Assembly: GCA_937923255.1 (NCBI GenBank)
Contig: CALAIL010000027.1
Coordinates: forward strand, 86,713-150,712
Length of the DNA stretch: 64,000 bases
Direction of reading: 5' to 3'
DNA from: an uncultured Propionivibrio sp.
GTDB lineage: Bacteria; Pseudomonadota; Gammaproteobacteria; Burkholderiales; Rhodocyclaceae
A program made the translations under genes and the position numbers. This document shows positions 56,693 through 64,000 of the stretch, piece after piece. Every line of letters starts with the position of its first letter. Position 1 is the first letter of the stretch. The notes beneath the pieces were generated by a model. It was given only the letters and a program-made list of their open reading frames with translations. It was not told the DNA's origin and did no database searches.

Positions 56693-57421
56693 TTATTCAG
56701 TTTTGCCGGATGTGCTACTGATCAGCAGGCCCTTGAGTACTGGTGAAACGAATTCACGGCGGGCTAGAACGTAAACGATGATAAATGTCGAGATAATGAA
56801 CGCGGTGGCCGAGACCATCCAGGACATGACGGCCATACCAAAATAATAGGCGCGCAGCCCTCGGTTGAAATCGTTGCCGGCGCAAGTATTGACGGCGGCA
56901 AATTTCAGGGAAAAATGCTCGATTTCTTCCTCGCTTGGCATTTGCGGTACCGAGCCGAGCGTAATCAGCAGCAGGTTGAACTGGCGTAGCGCCCAAGTAA
57001 ATTTGAAATAGGCCAGAACGAATATGCCGAATAGGATCAATAATTTCAGTTCCGCCACTTCACGCGAAGGGGCGCGCGCAAAAGGCAGCTCCGAGGCCAT
57101 GGCAATGAGTTGGTCGAGGGCACCGAGTGCGGCGAACAAGGCGCCGATGATATAGATCGAAGTATTGGCGTAGTAGGAAATGCTCTGCAGCAGGTTGCCG
57201 ATCAGCGAACTGTCGATGATGCGCTGTTCGCGCTGCACCATCGCTCTTCCCCAGGCAAGGCGCAGTTTGTTGGCTTCCCCGTGCAGGGTCGCATAACCCA
57301 GCCAGCCATAGCTAATAATCAGTTCGATACCGATCCAGCAAACTAAAAACCATGCCAGACCAATCCAGTCGAGTAGGGAAAACTTTGCCAGTAATTCAGC
57401 AATAACTTTTATGTTCTCCAT
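56693..57421 (-). CDS. DUF599 membrane protein
   Basis: A 242-residue membrane protein of the DUF599 family. It has about four hydrophobic helices (LDWIGLAWFLVCWIGIELIISYGW, NTSIYIIGALFAALGALDQ, LLILFGIFVLAYFKFTWALRQFN, and a C-terminal FIISTFIIVYVLARREF). The central NTCAGNDFNRGLRAYYFGMAVMSW is characteristic. Function unknown. The 337-bp stretch between it and the HU gene shows no ORF that I can support. Confidence 0.85.
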   Translation of the reverse strand: MENIKVIAELLAKFSLLDWIGLAWFLVCWIGIELIISYGWLGYATLHGEANKLRLAWGRAMVQREQRIIDSSLIGNLLQSISYYANTSIYIIGALFAALGALDQLIAMASELPFARAPSREVAELKLLILFGIFVLAYFKFTWALRQFNLLLITLGSVPQMPSEEEIEHFSLKFAAVNTCAGNDFNRGLRAYYFGMAVMSWMVSATAFIISTFIIVYVLARREFVSPVLKGLLISSTSGKTE

Positions 57422-57703
57422 ATTCTAAGAGATATCTAATTTATTGTTTTCCTGGGAGTTGGCGGGAATCATCATGATTGAGCCTGTTTCATGATTTCGT
57501 TGTGTTGATTGGCCTGTGGTGTGCTTTAGATATTTATCGTGTCTGGCGAAGCGCAAGAGAATCGCCGGCCAAAAAAATCTGGTGAATGCTGGAAATTCGG
57601 CAAATGCTTCGCCTTGAATACTGCCTAAGAATGCTGACATTCGCTGGATTTCAGGTGCGAAGCGGTCAAGATGGATCTGTAAGAATGCTCCTTGCGTCCC
57701 TGA

Positions 57704-57736
57704 TAAAAAAGGCTTGCTGACCGCAAGCCCTTTTTG
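57704..57736 (-). terminator. Intrinsic terminator after the HU gene
   Basis: GGCTTGC / GCAAGCC (57711-57717 with 57723-57729) with A- and T-runs on both sides. It lies about 23 bp after the HU stop on the minus strand and could also work on the plus strand. Confidence 0.85.
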
Positions 57737-57758
57737 TATTTCCTGATTCTGGTGTCGC

Positions 57759-58052
57759 TTATTTTTTCTTCTTTCCTTTAGCTGCAACCGTTGCTTTGAA
57801 GGTTGCGCCTGGCGTGAATTTTGGAATAACCGTAGCAGGAATTTTGAGTTTCTCACCGGTCCTCGGGTTCTTGCCATCGCGTGCGGCACGTGCGGTGGAT
57901 TTAAAGGTGCCGAACCCGACGAGGCTGACGCTATCGCCCTTGGCAACAGCCTGCACAATCGTCTGAATCACGGCATCCAGCGCCTGACCGGAAGCCGCTT
58001 TGGATAGCTCGCTTTTAGCGGCGATTGCATCAATCAATTCAGATTTGTTCAT
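57759..58052 (-). CDS. HU family DNA-binding protein
   Basis: A 97-residue HU-type nucleoid protein. MNKSELIDAIAAKSELSKAASGQALDAV is the canonical start, GFGTFKSTARAARDGKNPRTGEKLKIP is the beta-arm DNA-binding region, and PKFTPGATFKATVAAKGKKKK the basic tail, about seven residues longer than E. coli HU. It packages and bends DNA non-specifically. The ribosome-binding site is AGGAGA. It is a monocistron closed by a terminator. Confidence 0.95.
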   Translation of the reverse strand: MNKSELIDAIAAKSELSKAASGQALDAVIQTIVQAVAKGDSVSLVGFGTFKSTARAARDGKNPRTGEKLKIPATVIPKFTPGATFKATVAAKGKKKK

Positions 58053-58178
58053 AGTATCTCCTATTGATGATTGGTGAGAGTCCGATAGGACCTCTGGCGC
58101 GATTCTGGCATTTTATATGTCCGATGGAAAGGGCATATCCCGGGATTTTTCAGGAAAAAATGTAAAAGTGGCGCATTT

Positions 58179-61052
58179 CTATGGCTTTTCGGAGGTATTT
58201 CCTTTTTGCCGGCGTGTCAGCAGGGGTTTGAGGAATGCGCCGGTATAACTATTTTTGGCGCGAGCGATGGCTTCTGGTGAACCGGTGGCAAGAATTCTGC
58301 CGCCGCCTGCGCCGCCTTCCGGGCCGAGGTCAACGATCCAGTCAGCGGTTTTAATCACATCCAGATTATGTTCGATGACGACGACGGTGTTGCCGTTGGC
58401 GGCGAGGCGATGCAGTACGCGCAGCAGCATTTCGATATCCTGGAAATGCAGGCCAGTCGTCGGTTCGTCGAGGATGTAGAGCGTGCGCCCGGTATCGCGC
58501 TTGGACAGTTCGAGCGCCAGCTTGACACGTTGCGCTTCGCCGCCGGAAAGCGTCGTTGCGCTTTGCCCCAGCGTGATATAGGAAAGGCCGACGTCTATCA
58601 ACGTTTGCAGTTTGCGCGCCACGACGGGTACGGCGTCGAAAAATTCGCGAGCCTGCTCGACTGTCATTTGTAGCACTTCGTGAATGTTTTTGCCCTTGTA
58701 GCGGATTTCCAGCGTCTCGCGGTTGTAGCGCTGTCCGTGGCAAATGTCGCAGGCGACGTAAATATCGGGCAGGAAATGCATCTCAACAGTTACGACGCCG
58801 TCTCCCTGGCAGGCCTCGCAGCGTCCTCCCTTGACGTTGAAAGAAAAACGCCCCGGTGCGTAGCCGCGTGCCCGCGATTCGGGTACGCCGGCGAACAGCT
58901 CGCGGATCGGCGTCAGGAGGCCGGTGTAGGTGGCCGGATTGGAGCGTGGAGTGCGCCCGATCGGTGACTGGTCGACGTTGATGACTTTGTCGAACTGGTC
59001 AAGACCGACGATGGCGTCGTGTTCGGCGGGGTCGAGTGTCGAACCGTAGAGATGCTTGGCAGCGGCGGCGTAGAGCGTATCGTTGACCAGTGTCGACTTG
59101 CCGGAGCCGGAAACGCCGGTGATGCAGGTGAACAGGCCAACAGGCAGCTCTAGTGTGACGTTCTTTAAGTTATTGCCGCGCGCGCCGACGATCTTCAGCC
59201 AGTGTTCGGGATCAGGCTTGCGCGGCGCGCCCGGCGATTCGATACGGCGGCGGCCGGAGAGATAGTCGCCTGTGAGCGAAGCCGGATTGGCGGAAATTTC
59301 GTCGGGGGTGCCTTGCGCAACAACGGCGCCGCCATGTACGCCCGCACCGGGACCGATATCGACGACGTAATCGGCGCAATGAATGGCGTCTTCGTCATGC
59401 TCGACGACGATCACCGTATTGCCAATGTCGCGCAGGCGTTCTAGCGTCTCCAACAGACGACGGTTATCGCGCTGATGCAAGCCGATTGACGGTTCGTCGA
59501 GTACGTACATGACACCGGTCAGTCCGGAACCAATCTGCGAGGCCAGGCGAATACGCTGTGCTTCGCCGCCGGAGAGCGTTTCCGCCGAACGGTCGAGCGA
59601 CAGGTAATCGAGGCCGACATTAATGAGAAACTGCAGGCGGCTGATAATTTCCTTGAGTACCTTTTCGGCAATCTGCGCCTTATTGCCCGCCAAAACGAGA
59701 TGGCGAAAATAGTGGTGCGCGTCGGTGAGCGTCAGGCGGTTGATATCATGCAGCGTCAGCGCCTGCGCACCTTCGCCGATACGTACATGGCGCGCCTCGC
59801 TGCATAGCCGGGCACCACCGCATTCGGGGCAAACCTGATCGCTGATGTACTTGGCCAGGTCTTCCCGTGCGCCGGGGGAATTGCTTTCCCGATAACGCCG
59901 GGCGTAGTTGTTAACGATGCCCTCGAACGGATGGGTTTTGTCGTAGTGCCTGCCGCCGAAATCGCTGATGTAGCGGAAGCGGATCGGCTCGCTGCCAGAA
60001 CCGTACAGAATGGCGTTGCGGACTTTTTCCGGCAATCGATTGAATGGCGTTTCTACGTCAAAGCCATAGTGTTCGGCCAGCGCCATCGTAAACTGGAAAT
60101 AAAAATGGCTTTTCCTGTCCCAACCGCGGATGGCGCCCGCCGCCAGCGAAAGCTCCGGGTGGGCGACAATCCGCTTGGGGTCAAAGAACTGGATGACACC
60201 CAGGCCATCGCACTTCGGACAGGCGCCCACCGGGTTGTTGAACGAGAACAGCCGTGGTTCGAGTTCGGGCAGCGAATAGGCGCAGACCGGGCAGGCAAAG
60301 CGGGCGGAGAACAGATGCTCCCGTCCGCTGTCCATTTCCAGCGCAATGGCGCGGCCGTCGGCCTGGCGTAGCGCGGTTTCAAAGGATTCGGCCAGGCGCT
60401 GGCGCAGATCGTTGCGTACTTTCAGGCGGTCGACGACGACATCGATCGTGTGTTTCTTCGTTTTGGCAAGCTTGGGCAGCGCATCGATTTCATGGATTTC
60501 GCCATTGATACGCAAACGCGCGAACCCCTGCGCGCGTAATTCGGCAAACAGTTCCTGCTGTTCGCCTTTGCGGTTGGCGACCACCGGCGCCAGAATCATC
60601 AGGCGCGTGTCGGCAGGTAGCGCCAGCGCCTGATCGACCATTTGCGAGACGGTTTGCGATGCCAGCGGCAAACCGTGTTCCGGGCAGTACGGCGTGCCCG
60701 TGCGCGCGAATAGCAGGCGCAGGTAGTCGTGAATTTCGGTGACGGTACCAACCGTCGAGCGCGGGTTATGGCTGGTCGCTTTCTGTTCAATGGAAATGGC
60801 CGGCGACAACCCCTCAATCAGATCGACGTCGGGCTTGTCCATCATTTGCAGGAACTGCCGTGCGTAGGCCGAGAGCGACTCGACATAACGGCGTTGCCCC
60901 TCGGCATAAAGCGTGTCGAAAGCCAGCGAGGACTTGCCCGATCCGGATAGCCCGGTGATGACGATCAGCCGGTTGCGCGGCAGGTCGAGGTCGATGTTCT
61001 TGAGGTTGTGCGTGCGTGCGCCGCGAATGCGGATATGTTGAAGGTCTTCCAT
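58179..61052 (-). CDS. uvrA: Excinuclease ABC subunit A
   Basis: UvrA, 957 residues, the damage-recognition ATPase of nucleotide excision repair. The two ABC modules show Walker [10 protein letters not shown] (about 32) and [11 protein letters not shown], signatures [19 protein letters not shown] and [16 protein letters not shown], and the zinc-binding CxxC pairs (CPVCAYS...CPKC and CEACQGD...CDIC). The start at 61052 ([20 protein letters not shown]) matches the family; the ATG at 61106 gives 18 unconserved residues. It is divergent from ssb, a common arrangement; both may share SOS or damage regulation, but no LexA box was identified. Confidence 0.97.
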   Translation of the reverse strand: MEDLQHIRIRGARTHNLKNIDLDLPRNRLIVITGLSGSGKSSLAFDTLYAEGQRRYVESLSAYARQFLQMMDKPDVDLIEGLSPAISIEQKATSHNPRSTVGTVTEIHDYLRLLFARTGTPYCPEHGLPLASQTVSQMVDQALALPADTRLMILAPVVANRKGEQQELFAELRAQGFARLRINGEIHEIDALPKLAKTKKHTIDVVVDRLKVRNDLRQRLAESFETALRQADGRAIALEMDSGREHLFSARFACPVCAYSLPELEPRLFSFNNPVGACPKCDGLGVIQFFDPKRIVAHPELSLAAGAIRGWDRKSHFYFQFTMALAEHYGFDVETPFNRLPEKVRNAILYGSGSEPIRFRYISDFGGRHYDKTHPFEGIVNNYARRYRESNSPGAREDLAKYISDQVCPECGGARLCSEARHVRIGEGAQALTLHDINRLTLTDAHHYFRHLVLAGNKAQIAEKVLKEIISRLQFLINVGLDYLSLDRSAETLSGGEAQRIRLASQIGSGLTGVMYVLDEPSIGLHQRDNRRLLETLERLRDIGNTVIVVEHDEDAIHCADYVVDIGPGAGVHGGAVVAQGTPDEISANPASLTGDYLSGRRRIESPGAPRKPDPEHWLKIVGARGNNLKNVTLELPVGLFTCITGVSGSGKSTLVNDTLYAAAAKHLYGSTLDPAEHDAIVGLDQFDKVINVDQSPIGRTPRSNPATYTGLLTPIRELFAGVPESRARGYAPGRFSFNVKGGRCEACQGDGVVTVEMHFLPDIYVACDICHGQRYNRETLEIRYKGKNIHEVLQMTVEQAREFFDAVPVVARKLQTLIDVGLSYITLGQSATTLSGGEAQRVKLALELSKRDTGRTLYILDEPTTGLHFQDIEMLLRVLHRLAANGNTVVVIEHNLDVIKTADWIVDLGPEGGAGGGRILATGSPEAIARAKNSYTGAFLKPLLTRRQKGNTSEKP

Positions 61053-61274
61053 CCAATGCTGCCTTGTCAGTTGCTTTTTAGTCGTTTTATGTTTCTGTGT
61101 CGCCATGACGAAATTCGCGCCTAATATACGCGTTTCCGGCCGCACGAACCAATTCCCGAAACGGGCGTGATCCGGCCGATGACTCTCCAGCTTGCCGCCG
61201 GAAAGCGGCAAATCCGATAAGCCTTTATAATGGCCGTCATCCATTGACGGCTTTCATTTTTTTGTGGAGATAAC

Positions 61275-61745
61275 ATGGCCTCGGTGAACAAAGTCATTCT
61301 CGTCGGCAATCTGGGCGCCGACCCGGAAGTGCGCTACATGACCAACGGCGATGCCGTAGCCAATATCCGCATGGCAACGACCGAGTCGTGGAAAGACAAG
61401 GCCAGCGGCGAGCGGCGCGAAATGACCGAATGGCATCGTGTCGTCTTCTACCGGCGCCTGGCCGAGATCGTCGGGCAATATCTGAAGAAAGGCTCGCCTG
61501 TCTATGTCGAAGGCCGTATCCGCACGCGCAAATGGCAGGATAAGGAAGGCCAGGAACGTTATACGACCGAAATCGAGGCGACGGAAATGCAGATGCTCGG
61601 CAGCCGCCAGGGGCAGGGCGATCCGTCGTCTTCATCTTCCTATGGCGGTGGCGAGGCGGCGCCCCGGGCTTCTTATGGCGGCGCCAAACCTACACCGGCG
61701 AAGAAAGCCGCCTTTGAGGACATGGACGACGATATTCCGTTCTGA
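61275..61745 (+). CDS. ssb: Single-stranded DNA-binding protein
   Basis: SSB, 156 residues. The OB-fold (about 1-110) opens [39 protein letters not shown]; a Ser/Gly-rich linker follows; the acidic tip MDDDIPF, which recruits repair and replication proteins, ends it. GTGGAGATAAC is the ribosome-binding site. It is divergent from uvrA across about 220 bp. Confidence 0.97.
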   Translation: MASVNKVILVGNLGADPEVRYMTNGDAVANIRMATTESWKDKASGERREMTEWHRVVFYRRLAEIVGQYLKKGSPVYVEGRIRTRKWQDKEGQERYTTEIEATEMQMLGSRQGQGDPSSSSSYGGGEAAPRASYGGAKPTPAKKAAFEDMDDDIPF

Positions 61746-61817
61746 GCCTGCCGGCGAGGCGTCGGCATACTGCGCCCCTGCGCATTCTTTGTAGAGCGGG
61801 CAGCGGGTGAGAAAACA

Positions 61818-61850
61818 GCAAACGGAGACGCATGGCGCGTCTCCGTTTGC
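61818..61850. terminator. Perfect 14-bp inverted repeat, possible ssb terminator
   Basis: GCAAACGGAGACGC pairs perfectly with GCGTCTCCGTTTGC across a 5-base loop. No T-run follows on either strand, so termination would be weak or factor-assisted. It is in the convergent gap between ssb and the msrAB gene. Confidence 0.55.
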
Positions 61851-61880
61851 GTTATGTGGCCGGTGTTAGCGCGTCGAGAT

Positions 61881-61910
61881 AATGGCGCGAAATGGCGCGA
61901 AATGGCCCGA
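61881..61910. repeat. Three tandem copies of AATGGCGCGA
   Basis: Three 10-bp units in direct tandem, the last with one change (AATGGCCCGA). It is non-coding, 30 bp outside the msrAB stop. Confidence 0.85.
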
Positions 61911-61939
61911 AGTCGCCGATGCGGCGAAGGCGGGCATTT

Positions 61940-63583
61940 TTATTTTTTTGTCTCGCTGCGCCGGATGAATTCGACAAGATCGCCGTAACCGTCCGCCTGC
62001 ATTTGAGAGAGCGGGATGAAACGCAGGCTGGCACCGTTGATGCAGTAACGCAGGCCGCCCTTGTCTTTGGGGCCGTCTGGAAAAACGTGACCAAGATGGG
62101 CGTCGGCGACGCGGCTGCGAACTTCGGTGCGGCGCATGTTGTAACTGGTGTCCTCATGCTCGGTGATGACGGCGCGGCTGATGGGCCGGGTAAAGCTCGG
62201 CCAGCCGCAGCCGCTGTTGTATTTATCGGCGGAGGAAAAGAGCGGCTCACCGCTGACAATGTCCACGTAGAGGCCCGGCTCGAATAAATGGTCGTATTCG
62301 TGGCTGAAGGCATATTCCGTCGCGCCGTTCTGCGTCACATCGTATTGCACGTCGTTGAGCGTACTGCGCAGTGCGGCCTTGTCGGGTTTGCGGTATTTGG
62401 CCGGGTCGATGACAGGGTTGCCCCCATTGTCCAGCGCGGTCTGCTGAGCGTTGTCGGTAACGTTCGCGGCGGATTCGGCGGACTTTTCCGACGGCGAGAG
62501 CGGAATGTCGGCCTGCCGGATGTCGATGTGGCAGTAGCCGTTGGGATTTTTTGCAAGGTAGTCCTGATGGTATTCCTCGGCCTCGTAGAAGGCTTGCAGT
62601 GGCAGGTTTTCCACGACCAGCGGCTTTTTGTGTTTTTTCTGTTCGCGCGCAAGCGCCTTGTCGATAACAGGGCGTTCGGCGGGGTCGGTTGAATAGATGC
62701 CGGTGCGGTACTGCACGCCGAGGTCGTTGCCCTGTTTGTTGAGGCTGGTCGGGTCGATGACGCGGAAGTAGTACTGCAGGATGTCATCCAGGCTGATGCG
62801 TTCGGGATCGTAGGTTACTTTCACGGTTTCGGCGTGGCCGCTGCCGCGGATCACGTCTTCGTAGCTGGGTTTCTGGGTTTTGCCGTTGGCGTAGCCGGAA
62901 ACGGCGTCGGTCACGCCGTTGATGCGTTCAAAGTAGGCTTCCAGCCCCCAGAAGCAGCCGCCGGCAAGGTAGATGGTTTTGCTGTTCATGTTTACGGCTT
63001 TCTTTTGTGTGGGTTTGTAGAAGGTTTTTTTGGCGCTGATGTCGGCCTGCGGATTGGCCATCAGGGCAACAAGCTGTTCGCGCTGGATGTTGCCTTTGAT
63101 CACGCGCTGGATATTGCCTTTGCTATCGAGCAGCGCCCAGCTCGGGTAGACGGCAATGCCGATGTCGCGCGCGATGCTGCCGCCGGTATCAATCAGCGTT
63201 GCCGGTTTGGGGTGGTCGAGGCCGCGATACCACTGGACGAAATCCGCTTCCGGCTGTTCGCTCAGATAACCGGGCGAGGCCAGCGAGATGATGTTGATGC
63301 CGACCAGCGCCTTGTCGTCATGCCACTTCCGCGTTTCCTCGAGCGTGGACAGGCAGAGCGGGCACCAGCTCGCCCAGAATTTGACGAGCGTCGGTTTGGC
63401 CGGATCGAGATGTTTAGCGGCCGGATTGCCGTCCACATCCTTCAGGGCGAGCAGACGTTGTTGCAGCGGGCTTGCCGTCATGCTGACTTCTTTTGGGCGG
63501 GCAAGCAGATTGAGCGCCGCCGTCATGAGCAGGATTCCCGCTGCGGCAAGGACGCAGTACATTACCCGGGTAAAGTTGTTCAT
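61940..63583 (-). CDS. msrAB: Thioredoxin / MsrA / MsrB trifunctional protein (PilB-like)
   Basis: A 547-residue three-domain methionine sulfoxide reductase like Neisseria PilB. Residues 1-30 are a membrane anchor or signal ([27 protein letters not shown]). The thioredoxin domain carries WCPLC at Cys74 and Cys77; the MsrA domain carries GCFWG with catalytic Cys211; the MsrB domain has [14 protein letters not shown] and the catalytic Cys514 in [11 protein letters not shown]. It repairs both S- and R-methionine sulfoxide in periplasmic proteins using its own thioredoxin domain, which needs electrons from a DsbD-like partner not seen here. The start has GGAG 5 bases upstream. Confidence 0.95.
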   Translation of the reverse strand: MNNFTRVMYCVLAAAGILLMTAALNLLARPKEVSMTASPLQQRLLALKDVDGNPAAKHLDPAKPTLVKFWASWCPLCLSTLEETRKWHDDKALVGINIISLASPGYLSEQPEADFVQWYRGLDHPKPATLIDTGGSIARDIGIAVYPSWALLDSKGNIQRVIKGNIQREQLVALMANPQADISAKKTFYKPTQKKAVNMNSKTIYLAGGCFWGLEAYFERINGVTDAVSGYANGKTQKPSYEDVIRGSGHAETVKVTYDPERISLDDILQYYFRVIDPTSLNKQGNDLGVQYRTGIYSTDPAERPVIDKALAREQKKHKKPLVVENLPLQAFYEAEEYHQDYLAKNPNGYCHIDIRQADIPLSPSEKSAESAANVTDNAQQTALDNGGNPVIDPAKYRKPDKAALRSTLNDVQYDVTQNGATEYAFSHEYDHLFEPGLYVDIVSGEPLFSSADKYNSGCGWPSFTRPISRAVITEHEDTSYNMRRTEVRSRVADAHLGHVFPDGPKDKGGLRYCINGASLRFIPLSQMQADGYGDLVEFIRRSETKK

Positions 63584-63679
63584 GGATACTCCGTTACACG
63601 TTTATGAAATTGAGGCACAAATTGTAGAGAGAAAATGTGACATGCAAAGTGATCAGCTTGTTTCAGGATGTAAACAAAG

Positions 63680-63910
63680 GGGCGTTTCTGGGCAGGTGCC
63701 TCTGGGACCCTTATAAATAAAGGGCTTCAAGGTAGGGGTGCCGGAGATGCCCTAAATACGCGGGGTTCAGGCCACCGCTTTTTGGAGATGCGCCGGCGCT
63801 TCCGCTCCCGAGTTTTTCCAATTCTTCCTCTATCGGGGAGAGGCTCCGAAACCCGCGCGGATAAAGGAATTCAGGGTAGGTGCCCTGAGATACTTTAAAT
63901 ATAGGAATTA
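63680..63910. repeat. Intergenic repeat cluster F
   Basis: Last member of the repeat family in the window. It shows GGGGCGTTTCTGGGCAGGTG, CCTTATAAATAAAGGGC, GCCCTAAATACGCGGGGTTCAGG and GAAACCCGCGCGGATAAAGG. No gene is seen from 63600 to the window end. Confidence 0.75.
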
Positions 63911-64000
63911 CTAAGGCCTGCGCGCTGATTTCTGCCCACGAAGCTTCTTTTGATGCCGTTGCGCTGAGCGGCAGCGCGCCCCGCTGACTTTCTTTGCCTC

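Noticed and set aside
57425..57958. 177-codon frame between DUF599 and HU
   Set aside because: It runs through the HU terminator and into HU in another frame; no family match is apparent.

Overview
The window is chromosomal DNA from a Gram-negative betaproteobacterium, most likely a member of the Rhodocyclales or a close relative. This is inferred from the gene content: the alpha-operon end (rpsM-rpsK-rpoA-rplQ), the ahcY / holin-like / metF operon behind an SAH riboswitch, the DUF484-xerC and STAS-hslV-hslU series, divergent uvrA/ssb, and a lipid A and heptose-type LPS core pathway. No exact taxon can be named from sequence alone. Most genes are GC-rich; the ribosomal/rpoA block at 1-2060 is visibly AT-richer.

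Layout. 1-2112: ribosomal proteins and RNA polymerase alpha, without the usual rpsD between rpsK and rpoA. 2.2-8.0 kb: ridA, recG, ubiA, dps, ubiD. 8.1-17.0 kb: a metallo-beta-lactamase-fold hydrolase, small membrane proteins, a YebC regulator, a HerA-like ATPase, a TPR membrane protein and a rhomboid protease, broken by about 1 kb of intergenic repeats. 17.6-22.4 kb: S-adenosylmethionine cycle genes. ahcY, a holin-like gene and metF form an operon under an SAH riboswitch; metK has its own strong promoter and a structured leader with an intrinsic terminator. 22.4-43 kb: a lipopolysaccharide/polysaccharide region. Two LpxL-type acyltransferases flank UDP-uronic acid synthesis (ugd plus epimerase; tviB plus tviC), three GT9 heptosyltransferase-type enzymes, several GT4 enzymes, a deacetylase, MsbA, a WaaE-like GT2 and an O-antigen ligase. 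msbA through the last GT9 gene is an overlapping, translationally coupled chain that runs into waaL. 43-48.8 kb: DUF484, xerC, STAS protein, hslVU and an ankyrin protein. 48.9-57.4 kb: acetate/succinate CoA-transferase, dtd, a CDF metal transporter, an IclR regulator, a PBP7-type peptidase, GTP-dependent PEP carboxykinase and a DUF599 protein. 57.7-63.6 kb: HU, uvrA, ssb and a thioredoxin-MsrA-MsrB trifunctional protein.

The metabolic genes fit together. MetK makes SAM, AhcY removes the SAH by-product, and MetF supplies the methyl group for methionine; SAH itself switches on the ahcY operon. UbiA and UbiD are successive ubiquinone steps. PEP carboxykinase and the CoA-transferase suggest growth on acetate or other organic acids.

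The most distinctive feature is a family of GC-rich intergenic repeats (about 13.2-14.0, 17.2-17.6, 20.7-20.8, 41.2-42.0 and 63.7-63.9 kb). It is built from recurrent modules present in both orientations, and one copy carries a duplicated 3' end of metF and a variable heptanucleotide tandem repeat. I see no CRISPR array, transposase, prophage, tRNA or rRNA. I did not find a clear-cut new multi-gene system. The best leads are the metK leader, the repeat family and the missing rpsD.
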